Shown: positions 1 to 8,558, numbered from the stretch's first letter. The stretch: 64,000 nucleotides of DNA from Natrialbaceae archaeon AArc-T1-2 (GCF_030273315.1 NZ_CP127174.1:1178001-1242000); one strand, 5' to 3'. The notes: generated by a model not told the origin, from the letters alone. Numbers and translations are program-made.

Positions 1-1
1 C

Positions 2-2140
2 GTCGGCGACGCGACGTCGTTGCTCGCGCTCGTCGTCGCGATACTCGCGGCGGCGACGGTGCTCGCCCGGGCGATCCGACCGCGAACCGCGATTGGCCTC
101 GCCGCCGCAGCCGGCGCGGGCGGATTCGGCTACTATCTCGTCACGACGGACGCCGGCCTCGGCGCGACGGTCGCGACCGCACGCGACCTGCTCGCAGACA
201 CCGCCGCGCTCGCGACCGGGCTGTCGGTGTTGCGAATGGTCGATGCGGGAACCTGGGCGCTCGCGTTCGTCCCCGCGCCAGTCTTTCTCTCGTGGTATCT
301 CGCGCTCCGGCGTCAGTACGCTGCAAGCGTCGTCCCGGGTGCGGTCGCACTCTTCTTTCTCGTGCTTACCGGCGACGCGTCCGTCGCCGCCACCGCCGTC
401 GGAACCGTCGGCGCACTCGCCGCCGTCGCCCTCGGCGACCTCGAGCGTCGCGGCGGGACGGTCGCCCAGCTCGAGCTCGTCTCGCTGGTCGTCGCCGCTA
501 TGCTGGTGCTCTCGATGACCGTGCCACTCGTCCCCGGAAGTGCGGGCACGAACGGACCGGCGATAGGCGGCGGCGACGGCGTCGACACCCTCGAGGAGAC
601 GAGTGCAACCGCGCCCGACCGGTCGCCGATCGCCGGCGAGGTCGACCTCTCGCCGGAGGTCCGCTTTACCGTCCAGAGCGAACGACCGAGCTACTGGCGA
701 ACAGGTGTTTACGACCGGTTTACCGGCGACGAGTGGATCCGGACGGGACAGGAACAGGCGTACGACGGAGAGCTGGCGCGACCGCCTGGCGAGTACGAGA
801 CGGTCGAACAGACCGTTCACGTCGAGGCACCAGCCGAAATCATGCCCGCCGCAGCCCACCCGATCGCCGTCGACGGCGAACTCGCATCGGACACCGCGGT
901 CACGACGCACGGTCAGATCCGGCCCGACGGGCCGTTGTTCGCGGGCGACACCTACACCGTCCGAAGCGCCATCGTCGATCCTCCATCCGACGAGCTCCAA
1001 GCGGCTGAAACGGCGTATCCGGAACCGATCACAGAGACGTACCTCCAGACGCCGGGTGACGTCTCGCCGGCGTTCGAGACCTACACCGAAGCGGTCACCG
1101 CCGACGCCGACACACCGTACGAGAAAGCAGTCGCCGTCGAACGCTACCTGCGAACCTCGAAGGAGTACTCCCTCGAGGTCGAGAAGCCGGATGGCGACGT
1201 CGCGGAGGCGTTTCTCTTCGAGATGGACGACGGCTACTGCGTCTACTTCGCGACGACGATGGTCCAGATGCTCCGGACGGCTGACGTCCCCGCACGGTAC
1301 GCCGTCGGCTACACGAGCGGCCAGGAGATCGACGACGGCGAGTACGTCGTCCGCGGGACCGACGCCCACGCGTGGGTCGAAGTGTACTTCCCCGATCACG
1401 GCTGGGTCACGTTCGAGCCGACGCCGGGCGGTCCTCGCGAGGAGACTCACGACGCGTTCGTCGAACAGGCCCGCGAGGACGGCTCCGCGAGCGTCGACAC
1501 CGACGATAGCGAGGACGCCTCGATCGAGGAGGGAGACGACGAGGACCCGCCCGAAGACGCGTTCGACCTCGGCGAACTGGAGCTACCAGACGGTGACAAC
1601 GAGAGCGACGCCGACGGCGCGGGCGATGACCGAGTCGACTCGAACGGGGAAGACGAAGACGGCATCGATCCCGGACCGGACGTCTCGGCTCCCGACGACG
1701 ACGGGATCGCGATGCCGGGACTCGAGACGACCATCGTCGGGCTGGCCGCACTCGTCGGGCTCGTTGCTGGCGTACGCCGAACACGCATCCCGAGCCGCCT
1801 CTATCGCGGCTACCGGCTACACTGGCAACGACCCGGCGACGAACCCGGCCGAGACGTCGAACGGGCCTACGAACGTCTCGAATTGCTACTCGAACGCGAG
1901 TACCGGCCGCGACGTCGATCGGAGACGGTCCGGGACTACCTCGAGCGGCTCGCGTCGGCACACGGCCTCGACGACCGGGTCGTCGCCGTCGGTCGTCGGT
2001 ACGAACGAGTAGCTTACGGCGACGGCGTCACCCGCGAGGAGGCGACCGAAACGATCGCAGCCGTCGACGCGCTCGTTCGAGATCGGACACCGATCCTCGG
2101 CCGACGCCGTCGCGACCGGAATCAGAACCGAGATCCCTAA
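2..2140 (+). CDS. Transglutaminase-like membrane protein (TgpA/DUF4129 type), 5' end outside window
   Basis: The reading frame is open to the left edge, so the N-terminus lies outside the window. The visible part starts with several hydrophobic segments (to about base 545), followed by an extracytoplasmic region. A transglutaminase core follows with the expected triad: Cys in DGYCVYF (codon at 1238), His in TDAHAW (1367) and Asp in FPDHGW (1394). An acidic low-complexity linker (about 1490-1700), one more membrane helix (about 1715-1770) and a basic, helical DUF4129-like cytoplasmic tail come next. The family (TgpA/DUF3488-transglutaminase-DUF4129) usually sits behind MoxR and DUF58 genes, which would be left of the window. 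The biochemical activity of haloarchaeal members is not established; an envelope peptidase or transglutaminase role is inferred. Confidence 0.88.
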   Translation, partial: VGDATSLLALVVAILAAATVLARAIRPRTAIGLAAAAGAGGFGYYLVTTDAGLGATVATARDLLADTAALATGLSVLRMVDAGTWALAFVPAPVFLSWYLALRRQYAASVVPGAVALFFLVLTGDASVAATAVGTVGALAAVALGDLERRGGTVAQLELVSLVVAAMLVLSMTVPLVPGSAGTNGPAIGGGDGVDTLEETSATAPDRSPIAGEVDLSPEVRFTVQSERPSYWRTGVYDRFTGDEWIRTGQEQAYDGELARPPGEYETVEQTVHVEAPAEIMPAAAHPIAVDGELASDTAVTTHGQIRPDGPLFAGDTYTVRSAIVDPPSDELQAAETAYPEPITETYLQTPGDVSPAFETYTEAVTADADTPYEKAVAVERYLRTSKEYSLEVEKPDGDVAEAFLFEMDDGYCVYFATTMVQMLRTADVPARYAVGYTSGQEIDDGEYVVRGTDAHAWVEVYFPDHGWVTFEPTPGGPREETHDAFVEQAREDGSASVDTDDSEDASIEEGDDEDPPEDAFDLGELELPDGDNESDADGAGDDRVDSNGEDEDGIDPGPDVSAPDDDGIAMPGLETTIVGLAALVGLVAGVRRTRIPSRLYRGYRLHWQRPGDEPGRDVERAYERLELLLEREYRPRRRSETVRDYLERLASAHGLDDRVVAVGRRYERVAYGDGVTREEATETIAAVDALVRDRTPILGRRRRDRNQNRDP

Positions 2141-2208
2141 AAAAGACCACACGAAGGCGTACAGGTCCCGATAGTGTTTAATATGGTCATTTCGTAGATT
2201 CAGCCGTA

Positions 2209-2502
2209 ATGTCGGAAGTCTGCTCGACGTGCGGGCTCCCCGAAGAGCTCTGCGTCTGTGAAGACGTGGCCAAGGGGCAACAACAGCTCAACGTCCGCAT
2301 TGACGAGCGCAGATACGGTAAGGAGGTAACGATCATCGAAGGATTCGATCCGAAGGACGTCGACCTCGACAGTCTATCGTCGGATCTCAAGTCCAAATTC
2401 GCCTGTGGGGGGACCGTCGAAGACGGGCAGATCGAACTACAGGGTAACCACACCGGTCGCATCGAAGAGTTCCTTCGGGACCGCGGCTTCAACGTCGCCT
2501 GA
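2209..2502 (+). CDS. Translation initiation factor aIF1 (SUI1 family)
   Basis: This 97-residue protein has the SUI1/eIF1 fold. It has an N-terminal zinc-knuckle-like motif ([13 protein letters not shown]), then the SUI1 core with [10 protein letters not shown], a conserved FACGGTV loop, and the C-terminal [16 protein letters not shown] motif. It binds the small ribosomal subunit and enforces start-codon fidelity. A TATA-like box (TTTAATAT, 2177-2184) lies about 25 nt before the ATG, so the transcript is probably leaderless. The length matches archaeal aIF1 and I see nothing unusual. Confidence 0.95.
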   Translation: MSEVCSTCGLPEELCVCEDVAKGQQQLNVRIDERRYGKEVTIIEGFDPKDVDLDSLSSDLKSKFACGGTVEDGQIELQGNHTGRIEEFLRDRGFNVA

Positions 2503-2611
2503 GCCCGCAATGCTCTGAGACGACTTCCGATCCCGCGACTTCTCCGTTCGGCGATCCGGTCAGCGACCGCTTTCGTCCGGACGAGCCGATCCACTCGGCA
2601 CCGACGAAAAG

Positions 2612-2959
2612 CTAAAACGGCGTCTCCGATTCGCCAGCGTCTCCCTCGAGGTCGTACGAGTCGGCCCACTCGGTGAGTCCACCCGCCATACTCTCGACGC
2701 GGGCGTTTGCCGTCCCCTCGTAGGAGGCGATGAGTCGTGCCGCCTGAATGCTCGATTTTCCGTGCGGACAGACGGTCACGATGCGATCGGCCCCGGCGAG
2801 TCCCTCGACGCGGTCTGGCAACTCGTCGAAGGGAACGTTCTCGCTGTCGGGGATTCGGCCGCGCTCGAAGCTCTGTTCGTCACGAATGTCGACGATGCAG
2901 ACGTCTTCGTCGGCCTCGAGCAGTTCGTGGACTTCGTCGGTCGATATTTCGCCGTCCAT
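2612..2959 (-). CDS. Rhodanese-like domain protein
   Basis: This 115-residue single-domain rhodanese has the CIVDIRDEQSF strand-turn near residues 21-31 and the active-site loop VCPHGKSS, with the catalytic Cys at about residue 64. The C-terminal MAGGLTEW motif is typical. Such proteins transfer sulfane sulfur through a cysteine persulfide; the physiological acceptor is unknown. The acidic tail fits a halophile. It stands alone, transcribed in the same direction as the Nudix gene upstream, with a large inverted repeat between the two. Confidence 0.9.
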   Translation of the reverse strand: MDGEISTDEVHELLEADEDVCIVDIRDEQSFERGRIPDSENVPFDELPDRVEGLAGADRIVTVCPHGKSSIQAARLIASYEGTANARVESMAGGLTEWADSYDLEGDAGESETPF

Positions 2960-3002
2960 AGACGGGGTTCGTCCGCGAGCCCGATAAGCACCACGGGGTG
3001 AG

Positions 3003-3090
3003 GTTATACTATCGGACGTACCTGTGTGACGAGTCTCGCCACCCCGGGGCGGCGAGACTCGTTCACGACGTACGTCCGGCAGTATACAAC
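3003..3090. repeat. About 40-bp imperfect inverted repeat at the end of the Nudix gene
   Basis: Bases 3003-3042 and 3051-3090 are imperfect inverted copies separated by about 8 nt (ccccgggg centre). The inner block ACGAGTCTCGCC and the outer block CGGACGTA pair perfectly, and further out ATACT pairs as well. The right arm is the coding sequence for the last residues of the Nudix protein plus its stop codon. The RNA would form a very long hairpin right at the stop, which could act as a terminator or 3' stabiliser. Confidence 0.75.
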
Positions 3091-3617
3091 AGCCCGTCGG
3101 CGTCAGCCAGCAACAGCCCGCTGATCGAGGCGTCGTTCGCCGGCTGCTCGCGCGCGACCGTGAGCGCCTCCTCGACCGCCACCGGCCGCACCTCGAGGAA
3201 CTCGTTGGTGTCGCGGTCGCGCTGGCCGGGTTCGAGTCCCTCGGCGTAGACGATCGCCCGGTCGTGACGAAGCACCCCCGTCGCGACGCTGTAGGTCTGG
3301 AGAACGGCGAGACTCGACGGGCACAGCCCGGTCTCTTCCTCGAGTTCGCGTCTGGCCGCCTCGGTGTAGGACTCGCCGTCCTCGACGATGCCGGCGGGTA
3401 ACTCGAGGTGGGTCTCGCGGATCGACGGCCGGTACTGTTCGACGAAGATCACCTCGTCGTCGGTCCGGGCGACGATCACCACGGCGTCTGGCAACTCGGC
3501 CCAGTAGTAGCGCTTTTCGGTGCCGTCGGGCTGTTCGACGAGGTCGTAGCCACCGTCGTACCAGCCCGTCTCGTACTCGGTTTCCGATTCGATCACCGGC
3601 CACTCCGTCTCGTCCAT
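3063..3617 (-). CDS. Nudix hydrolase (ADP-ribose pyrophosphatase-like)
   Basis: This 184-residue protein carries a complete Nudix box: Gly76, Glu82, then RELEEETGL at 90-98, fitting GX5EX7REUXEEXGU. The preceding strand has VIFVEQYRPS, a signature of the ADP-ribose/NDP-sugar pyrophosphatase branch, so it probably hydrolyses ADP-ribose or a related nucleoside diphosphate with Mg2+ bound by the box glutamates. The substrate is inferred, not shown. The last codons lie inside a long inverted repeat. The start ATG is the first in frame. Confidence 0.9.
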   Translation of the reverse strand: MDETEWPVIESETEYETGWYDGGYDLVEQPDGTEKRYYWAELPDAVVIVARTDDEVIFVEQYRPSIRETHLELPAGIVEDGESYTEAARRELEEETGLCPSSLAVLQTYSVATGVLRHDRAIVYAEGLEPGQRDRDTNEFLEVRPVAVEEALTVAREQPANDASISGLLLADADGLLYTAGRTS

Positions 3618-3686
3618 GCGCGTGGAGTGCGGACTCGAAAGGCTAGTAGATAGCGGTCGCGGACGAGCGGGTGATACGGATTGCTG

Positions 3687-4097
3687 TCACACCAGCTCCC
3701 GGTAGAGCCGACCGAACGCCTGTCGCCGCAACGTCGCGACCGCCGCCGCCTCCTCGTCCTGGAACGTCGCTGCCACCGCTTCGTCGCCGGGGCCGGCGTG
3801 CCAGACGACGTTGTCGACGCGCTCGTGGCCGACCTCGATGACCTCGCCGTCGTAGCTCTCACACCAGTCCTCGTACTCCTCGCGCGTGCCGACGGTGACC
3901 GCGAGTCGGCTCGCAAACAGCACGTCCCGTGCCGTCTCGACGACGTCGCCGGTGACGCGGTCGTCGTACTCCTCGCGGTCGAACGCCATCGCACGGGCGA
4001 CTTCGCGAACGACCGTCTGGGCTGTAGGGCCGAGCGACTCGTATCGCTCGCGGACCTCGTCTATCGTTTCGGGCGAGAACGTCCCCTCCGTGTGCAT
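3687..4097 (-). CDS. DUF5809-type haloarchaeal protein
   Basis: This is a 136-residue acidic protein with no recognised catalytic motif. It begins MHTEGTFSPETIDEV and has an N-terminal helical part and a mixed C-terminal part containing a WHAGPGDEAV motif. It resembles the small haloarchaeal family annotated as DUF5809, which typically sits next to the DUF5810 protein as it does here (25 nt apart, same strand). The function is unknown; the conserved pairing suggests a shared role. Confidence 0.75.
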   Translation of the reverse strand: MHTEGTFSPETIDEVRERYESLGPTAQTVVREVARAMAFDREEYDDRVTGDVVETARDVLFASRLAVTVGTREEYEDWCESYDGEVIEVGHERVDNVVWHAGPGDEAVAATFQDEEAAAVATLRRQAFGRLYRELV

Positions 4098-4122
4098 ACC
4101 AGTGGGCTCGAGGTGCGTGCAG

Positions 4123-4545
4123 TTACGCGTTTTCGTCTTCGTCGCCGTCGTCCTCGTACATCCGCCGGGTCAGCTCTCGAGCCTCCTCGAGAACCGCCTC
4201 CGTGTCGGCAGACAGTGCACCGTCGGTTCCACCCCGGGCGGTCATCGAACCCCGACCCATCCCCTGGGCCTGGCGGGCGAGTTCGTCCTCGAAGGGACGG
4301 CCGCGGTCGTCAGCGTGACCGTGAGCGTGGTTTTCGCTCTCGAACTCGGGCGTTTCGACCTCCGGGGCGTACTCGCGGACTCGTTCGGCAAGCTCCCGTT
4401 GGGTGCAGTCGGTCCAGTCGGGAGCGTGTGCAGAGAGCCACTCGAGATGATCCTCTCGGCCGAGCGAGGCGGTCACGGCGAGGTGGTTTGCGAGGTGAAC
4501 ATCGTCTGCCTGCTCTCGAGCACACACTGGACAGGCGTATCCCAT
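4123..4545 (-). CDS. DUF5810-type zinc-finger-like protein
   Basis: I place the start at the ATG at 4545 (MGYACPVCAREQADD) rather than farther upstream, because the CPVC zinc knuckle with following HLANHL is the N-terminus of this haloarchaeal family. The 140-residue protein has an N-terminal CxxC...HxxxH finger, a middle region with SAHAPDWTDCT, and an acidic, His-rich C-terminal half with a helical end. It is co-oriented with the DUF5809 gene and the RimI-like acetyltransferase. The function is unknown; a nucleic-acid or protein-binding zinc module is plausible. Confidence 0.75.
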   Translation of the reverse strand: MGYACPVCAREQADDVHLANHLAVTASLGREDHLEWLSAHAPDWTDCTQRELAERVREYAPEVETPEFESENHAHGHADDRGRPFEDELARQAQGMGRGSMTARGGTDGALSADTEAVLEEARELTRRMYEDDGDEDENA

Positions 4546-4611
4546 ATTCGGACGTAGCGTCGCCGGTCCTATAATGACCACGGCTGTGGCCACGTCCACG
4601 CCCGCGTCCGA

Positions 4612-5118
4612 TCACTCGAGTTCCCGAACCATGATGATCGCGTCCTCGTCGTCGTCGTAGTACCCGCGAATCCGCCGTAGCGACTCGAAGCCGTACTCGC
4701 GATAGAGCCGCTTTGCGTCCTCGTTCGACGTCCGGACCTCGAGTTTTACCGAGTCGGCACCGTGGGACGCGAGGGTCACGAACGAACGGGTAAGCAGTCG
4801 TGAGCCGACGCCGCGTCCGCGACAAGCAGGGTGGACGGCGATGTCTTTGATGTGGCCGATCGAACGGCCGTGGGTCGTCGTCACGTCGGCGACGACGTAG
4901 CCGACGATCCGATCGTCATCGGTTACGGCGACGAGAAACCCGGGTTCGCCGAGAAAAGTCTCGAACGCATCGTACGGCCACGGCTGCGGAAACGAGGCGT
5001 TCTCGATGCGAACGATGGCGAGCAGATCCGCACGTCGTGCTCGTCTGACGACGACGTCGTCGGCGTCGACGTCGGGGGCCGAAATCGTCACGCGTACGTA
5101 TTTGTGTCCATCGTACAT
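4612..5118 (-). CDS. RimI-type N-acetyltransferase (GNAT)
   Basis: The 168-residue GNAT domain shows FPQPWPYDAFETFL near the N-terminus, IKDIAVHPACRGRGVGSRLL for the acetyl-CoA pyrophosphate loop (R/QxxGxG/A), and the C-terminal YREYGFESLRRIRGYY pattern typical of RimI/Ard1 enzymes that acetylate protein N-termini. The ATG at 5118 is chosen; a GTG at 5091 is an alternative start. An upstream extension to 5274 would overlap the divergent MFS gene and lacks family sequence. The target is likely protein N-termini, by family. Confidence 0.88.
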   Translation of the reverse strand: MYDGHKYVRVTISAPDVDADDVVVRRARRADLLAIVRIENASFPQPWPYDAFETFLGEPGFLVAVTDDDRIVGYVVADVTTTHGRSIGHIKDIAVHPACRGRGVGSRLLTRSFVTLASHGADSVKLEVRTSNEDAKRLYREYGFESLRRIRGYYDDDEDAIIMVRELE

Positions 5119-5263
5119 ATACTGTCGCGTCTCGAGCAATGCGTCGACGGCAGTCGAGCACGTATCGAGAGTAAGATATATGGCTACCGCCACTCGTCCC
5201 CCTGGACTGCATGAACGAAGACCGGGTCGGTGACGGTCACGAAAACGCACGCGAGGTGCCCCC

Positions 5264-6520
5264 ATGAACGACAACGATCGATCGATCGTCGGCTACGTGA
5301 TGGTCGGACACGCGATGGTCCACACCTACGAGCTCTCGATTCCGATTCTCATGACGGTCTGGCTGCTCGAGTTCTCGGTGTCGGCTGCAGTGCTCGGTGC
5401 GTCGGTCACCGTCGGATACGGGCTGTTCGGCGTCGGTTCCCTTCCTGGCGGCGTACTCGTCGACCGGTTCGGCCCCCGAGCGCTGATCAGCGCCTGTCTC
5501 GCCGGGATGGGGCTTTCCTTTCTCCTGTTGAGTCTCGCTCCAGGGATCGGGGCCATCACCGTCGCACTGGCCGTCTGGGGGCTCGCCGCGAGCGTCTATC
5601 ATCCAGCCGGACTCACGCTGATCAGCAACGGCGTCCGGCAACGCGGTGTCGGCTTCGCCTACCACGGTATGGCGGGTAACGCCGGTATCGCCTTCGGTCC
5701 GCTCGCGACGGCCCTGCTGTTGCTAGCGTTCGACTGGCGACTCGTCGCCGCGATCCTCGCAGTCCCGGCACTCGTCGGTTCAGTCGCCGGGTTGCTGATC
5801 GCGTTCGATCCCACAGCAGCCGTCGAACTGACCGACGGTGGCGAAGACGGGGGATCGGACAGCCGATCGCTCGGTGACGTCGTCGGCGACACGCGTCGGC
5901 TGTTCACTGTCGGTTTTCTCACCGTCTTCGTCGTCGTCTCGTTCAACGGCCTCTACTACCGCGGCACGTTGACCTTCCTTCCCGACCTCCTCGGAGACTT
6001 CCTCGCGGTCGCCGTCGGAGACGTCCAGCTGTTCGACCCCGACACCCCGATGGCCGAGGAGTTCGACCTCGCACAGTATCTTTACGTCGGTCTGCTGACA
6101 GTCGGTATCGTCGGTCAGTACGTCGGCGGAAAGCTCACGGACGCGATCGAACCCGAACGAGGGCTCGCTGGAATGTCGCTCGGACTGACCGTCGTCGCCC
6201 TCCTTTTCGTCCCGGTTGCCGAAACCGGTCTCGTGCAACTGCTCGTCGTAAGCGTCGTCCTCGGGTTCGTCCTGTTTGCCCTCCAGCCGTTCACGCAGGC
6301 CACGATCGCGAAGTACTCCCCGCCAGAGGCACGCGGACTCTCCTTTGGCTACACCTACCTGGCTATCTTCGGCATCGGCGCGTTGGGCGCGGCGATCACC
6401 GGAACCGTCCTCACCCTCGGCTCGGAGTCGATCACGTTCGTCGTTCTTGCCGGGTTCTCGGCGATGAGCTGTCTGCTCGCACTCTCGCTCGTCGCGAGGT
6501 CGGTCTCACGACGCTACTGA
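5264..6520 (+). CDS. MFS transporter
   Basis: This 418-residue protein has about 12 hydrophobic segments in two halves separated by an acidic loop (about residues 190-210). The motif-A-like loop GVLVDRFGPRAL between helices 2 and 3 marks the major facilitator superfamily. It is a secondary transporter in the cytoplasmic membrane, and the substrate cannot be read from sequence. An acidic insertion around residues 250-275 carries extra charge. It is divergent from the RimI-like gene, so the promoters lie in or near the region 5119-5263. Confidence 0.87.
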   Translation: MNDNDRSIVGYVMVGHAMVHTYELSIPILMTVWLLEFSVSAAVLGASVTVGYGLFGVGSLPGGVLVDRFGPRALISACLAGMGLSFLLLSLAPGIGAITVALAVWGLAASVYHPAGLTLISNGVRQRGVGFAYHGMAGNAGIAFGPLATALLLLAFDWRLVAAILAVPALVGSVAGLLIAFDPTAAVELTDGGEDGGSDSRSLGDVVGDTRRLFTVGFLTVFVVVSFNGLYYRGTLTFLPDLLGDFLAVAVGDVQLFDPDTPMAEEFDLAQYLYVGLLTVGIVGQYVGGKLTDAIEPERGLAGMSLGLTVVALLFVPVAETGLVQLLVVSVVLGFVLFALQPFTQATIAKYSPPEARGLSFGYTYLAIFGIGALGAAITGTVLTLGSESITFVVLAGFSAMSCLLALSLVARSVSRRY

Positions 6521-6700
6521 CTCGGTGGGGCTATCGAGGCGACGCCCGATCCGGGATAGAGGCAGCTGTTTCCGCTATTGCCGAGTCAGGGTATCGTTTG
6601 CTCATGTAGCGCCACTTACCCACATCCGGTACGAACGTGGGCTCGATATGCAGACCACGACTGGAGAGCGCTTTTTACCGAACCGCCCGTATCCGTGTTC

Positions 6701-7405
6701 ATGACTGACGATCCCGACGCCCGATCCCGAGACGACCGCGACGGCGCAGTTCCCACAGACCGCGAATCGCCCGTGGGTGCCCCGGTCATCCGGGGCGACG
6801 AATCGGTCACCGGACAACGTGCGCGCGAAGCCGTACAGTTCGATCCCGACGATCCCGAGAGCGTCGCAAACGCCGCCGAGATTGTCTATCAGTTCGCGAC
6901 CGGTGACGCCGAGGGAGACAACCTCGTCATGCTCCGTGGAGCCGCCGCCTGTGCTGCACTCGTCAGAGGCGTCGGCTCCTACAAGACTGCCACAGAGCAG
7001 GCCAATGCGGTCGGCGACGACGACAGCACGGTTACCGTCTCGTTCATCCGCAAGTGGGCGCGCGTCCACGACCTCCCGCGGTCAGTCCGCCGGCAGGTCG
7101 CACTCGGAGCCATCGCACCCACCGCCGCAAAGCACATCGCCCGCGTTAGCGGTGAAGCACGGCTGTTGCTCGCCTGGGCGACCCTCGACGGCGACCTGAC
7201 GGTTCGTGAGGTCCGTGCCGCCGCGAGCGCGATAAACGACGGCGTCCCGATCGATGAGGCACTCGCCGATCACGGCGTCGTCCTCGGTAGACTCGAGCTC
7301 ATCCTGCCACGAACGACCTATCGCGATCTCCGGCGACAAGCGTCCCTCGAGGGCGTCACACCAGGCGACGTCGTCGCCGATGCCTTCGAGCAATACCTCG
7401 AGTGA
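6701..7405 (+). CDS. DUF7119-type protein with helix-turn-helix character
   Basis: I start the gene at the ATG at 6701 (MTDDPDARSRDD), which gives the usual acidic haloarchaeal N-terminus; the extension upstream is Cys/Trp-rich and unlikely. In the 234-residue protein, residues 60-160 are helical, with VSFIRKWARVHDLPRSVRR followed by APTAAKHIARVSG and DLTVREVRAAAS. This arrangement resembles the KorB/ParB-like HTH part of DNA-binding proteins. I recognise it as the haloarchaeal DUF7119 family. A DNA-binding role is inferred. Confidence 0.8.
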   Translation: MTDDPDARSRDDRDGAVPTDRESPVGAPVIRGDESVTGQRAREAVQFDPDDPESVANAAEIVYQFATGDAEGDNLVMLRGAAACAALVRGVGSYKTATEQANAVGDDDSTVTVSFIRKWARVHDLPRSVRRQVALGAIAPTAAKHIARVSGEARLLLAWATLDGDLTVREVRAAASAINDGVPIDEALADHGVVLGRLELILPRTTYRDLRRQASLEGVTPGDVVADAFEQYLE

Positions 7406-7490
7406 ACCGCACGACAGGGCGATGTCGGCGTCGGACCGGGAGAACGAGAAAGAAACGTTTAACCGGCGCTCACGAGAAGGTGAAATTGGA

Positions 7491-7564
7491 GGGCCGGTAG
7501 CTCAGTCCGGCAGAGCGTCTGGCTTTTAACCAGACGGCCGCGTGTTCAAATCGCGCCCGGCCCG
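7491..7564 (+). tRNA. tRNA-Lys (anticodon UUU)
   Basis: This is a 74-nt cloverleaf with a perfect acceptor stem GGGCCGG/CCGGCCC, D-arm GCTCAGTCCGGCAGAGC, anticodon stem GTCTGG/CCAGAC around loop CTTTTAA (anticodon TTT), T-loop TTCAAAT and discriminator G. CCA is not encoded. A TATA-like GTTTAA lies around 7457, about 30 nt upstream. A second copy of the 3' end sits 125 bp downstream. Confidence 0.95.
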
Positions 7565-7692
7565 CTTCTCGCCGCGAGCAAATCCGCGAGCGGCGAGCAT
7601 CGGAACCGGCGGGATTTGAACGCAGGGAACACGCAGCGCGAACGAAGTGAGCGACCGTGTGACCGTGTGTTCAAATCGCGCCCGGCCCGCTT
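7542..7692 (+). repeat. Direct repeat of the tRNA-Lys 3' end (possible attachment-site remnant)
   Basis: The last 23 bases of tRNA-Lys plus 3 flanking bases (7542-7567) recur perfectly as 26 nt at 7667-7692. Between them, around 7609-7628, lies a T-arm-like segment in inverse orientation (GGGATTTGAAC). Such split tRNA ends are typical of integrase target sites, but only about 100 bp remain between the copies and no integrase gene is present. The rest of the stretch to 7821 holds no recognisable gene. Confidence 0.7.
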
Positions 7693-7821
7693 TTGCGACG
7701 AACAATCGACTATCGAACGGTGAACGGTCGACGGTCTCGACATCACTTTGTGTTAGAACGATAACTATCGGGTTGGGAACGTTGGGTGTGTGACTTTGTA
7801 CCTCGGCCGTTACTAGACCGT

Positions 7822-8223
7822 ATGGGATCGATTCCTGCTGACGTCCAGGACGTGTTCGAGAAGCGAACGTTCGCTCACATAGCGACGGTTCTACCCGACG
7901 GATCGCCGCATTCGACGCCGGTGTGGGTTGACTACGACGCCGATGCGGATCGGCTGTTGGTGAACACCGAACGCGGCCGCCGAAAGGAGAAAAACGTTCG
8001 AAACGACCCGCGAGTCGCCATTAGTATGACTGATCCGGACGATCCCTACCGAATGCTCTCGGTGACGGGTGAAGTCGATGAAGTTACCACGGATGGGGCG
8101 CGCGAGCACATCGACGAGCTGTCAGAGCGATATACAGGAGAGGACGAGTATCCCAACCCAATCGAGACGGAACGCGTCATCATCTCAATCAGACCCAAGA
8201 AGGTCAGTCACTTCGAAGGATAA
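7822..8223 (+). CDS. PPOX-class F420/FMN-dependent oxidoreductase
   Basis: The 133-residue split-barrel protein begins at the ATG at 7822 (MGSIPADVQDVFEKRT). It shows AHIATVLPDGSPHSTPVWVD, then LLVNTERGRRKEKNVRNDPRV, the core of the pyridoxamine-5'-phosphate-oxidase-like flavin/F420-binding fold. Haloarchaea make F420, and this subfamily is usually annotated as a TIGR03618-like F420-dependent enzyme. The substrate is unknown. It lies between tRNA-Lys and tRNA-Cys, in a spot that may have hosted integrations. Confidence 0.85.
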   Translation: MGSIPADVQDVFEKRTFAHIATVLPDGSPHSTPVWVDYDADADRLLVNTERGRRKEKNVRNDPRVAISMTDPDDPYRMLSVTGEVDEVTTDGAREHIDELSERYTGEDEYPNPIETERVIISIRPKKVSHFEG

Positions 8224-8349
8224 CGATGCGGTCTGTTTCCGACACGAAGTCCGAGAGCCGGTGAGGGGTCGATGTAGTGCCGCGAGAGTCCAGATAGGTA
8301 GACGGGGATAACCGCTTGCTGATTCAGAGTTATCCAAGAAGTCGCTATA

Positions 8350-8425
8350 AGCCAAGGGCCGGATTTGAACCGGCGGTGGGCGGCTCTGCAGGCCGCTGCG
8401 TTCGGCCGGACTCTGCCACCTTGGC
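8350..8425 (-). tRNA. tRNA-Cys (anticodon GCA)
   Basis: On the minus strand a 76-nt cloverleaf has acceptor GCCAAGG/CCTTGGC, anticodon stem GCGGC/GCCGC around loop CTGCAGA (anticodon GCA), T-loop TTCAAAT and the U discriminator expected for tRNA-Cys. It follows 5S rRNA, the classic haloarchaeal place. It has its own TATA-like box GCTTAAAC at 8451-8458 (about 28 nt upstream), so it may be transcribed independently of the rRNA operon. Confidence 0.95.
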
Positions 8426-8499
8426 GCGCTTGGTCGTAGTCACTGCGGTCGTTTAAGCGTAGCGGTACGATTCTGTACCCGATCGCCCAATATATACAA

Positions 8500-8534
8500 A
8501 AGGCCACACAGCCACAGCTGTGGCTGTGTAGGGC
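8500..8534 (-). terminator. Hairpin terminator between 5S rRNA and tRNA-Cys
   Basis: Bases 8506-8529 form a perfect 24-bp palindrome (12-nt arms), flanked by GGCC/GGCC that can extend the stem with a small bulge. On the minus strand it is followed by TTTTGTATATATT. A stem followed by a T-run after the last rRNA gene suits a terminator or 3'-processing hairpin of the operon. The TATATATT may also serve as a promoter element for tRNA-Cys. Confidence 0.65.
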
Positions 8535-8558
8535 CGTAGATAAGTATGAAAGTATGAG

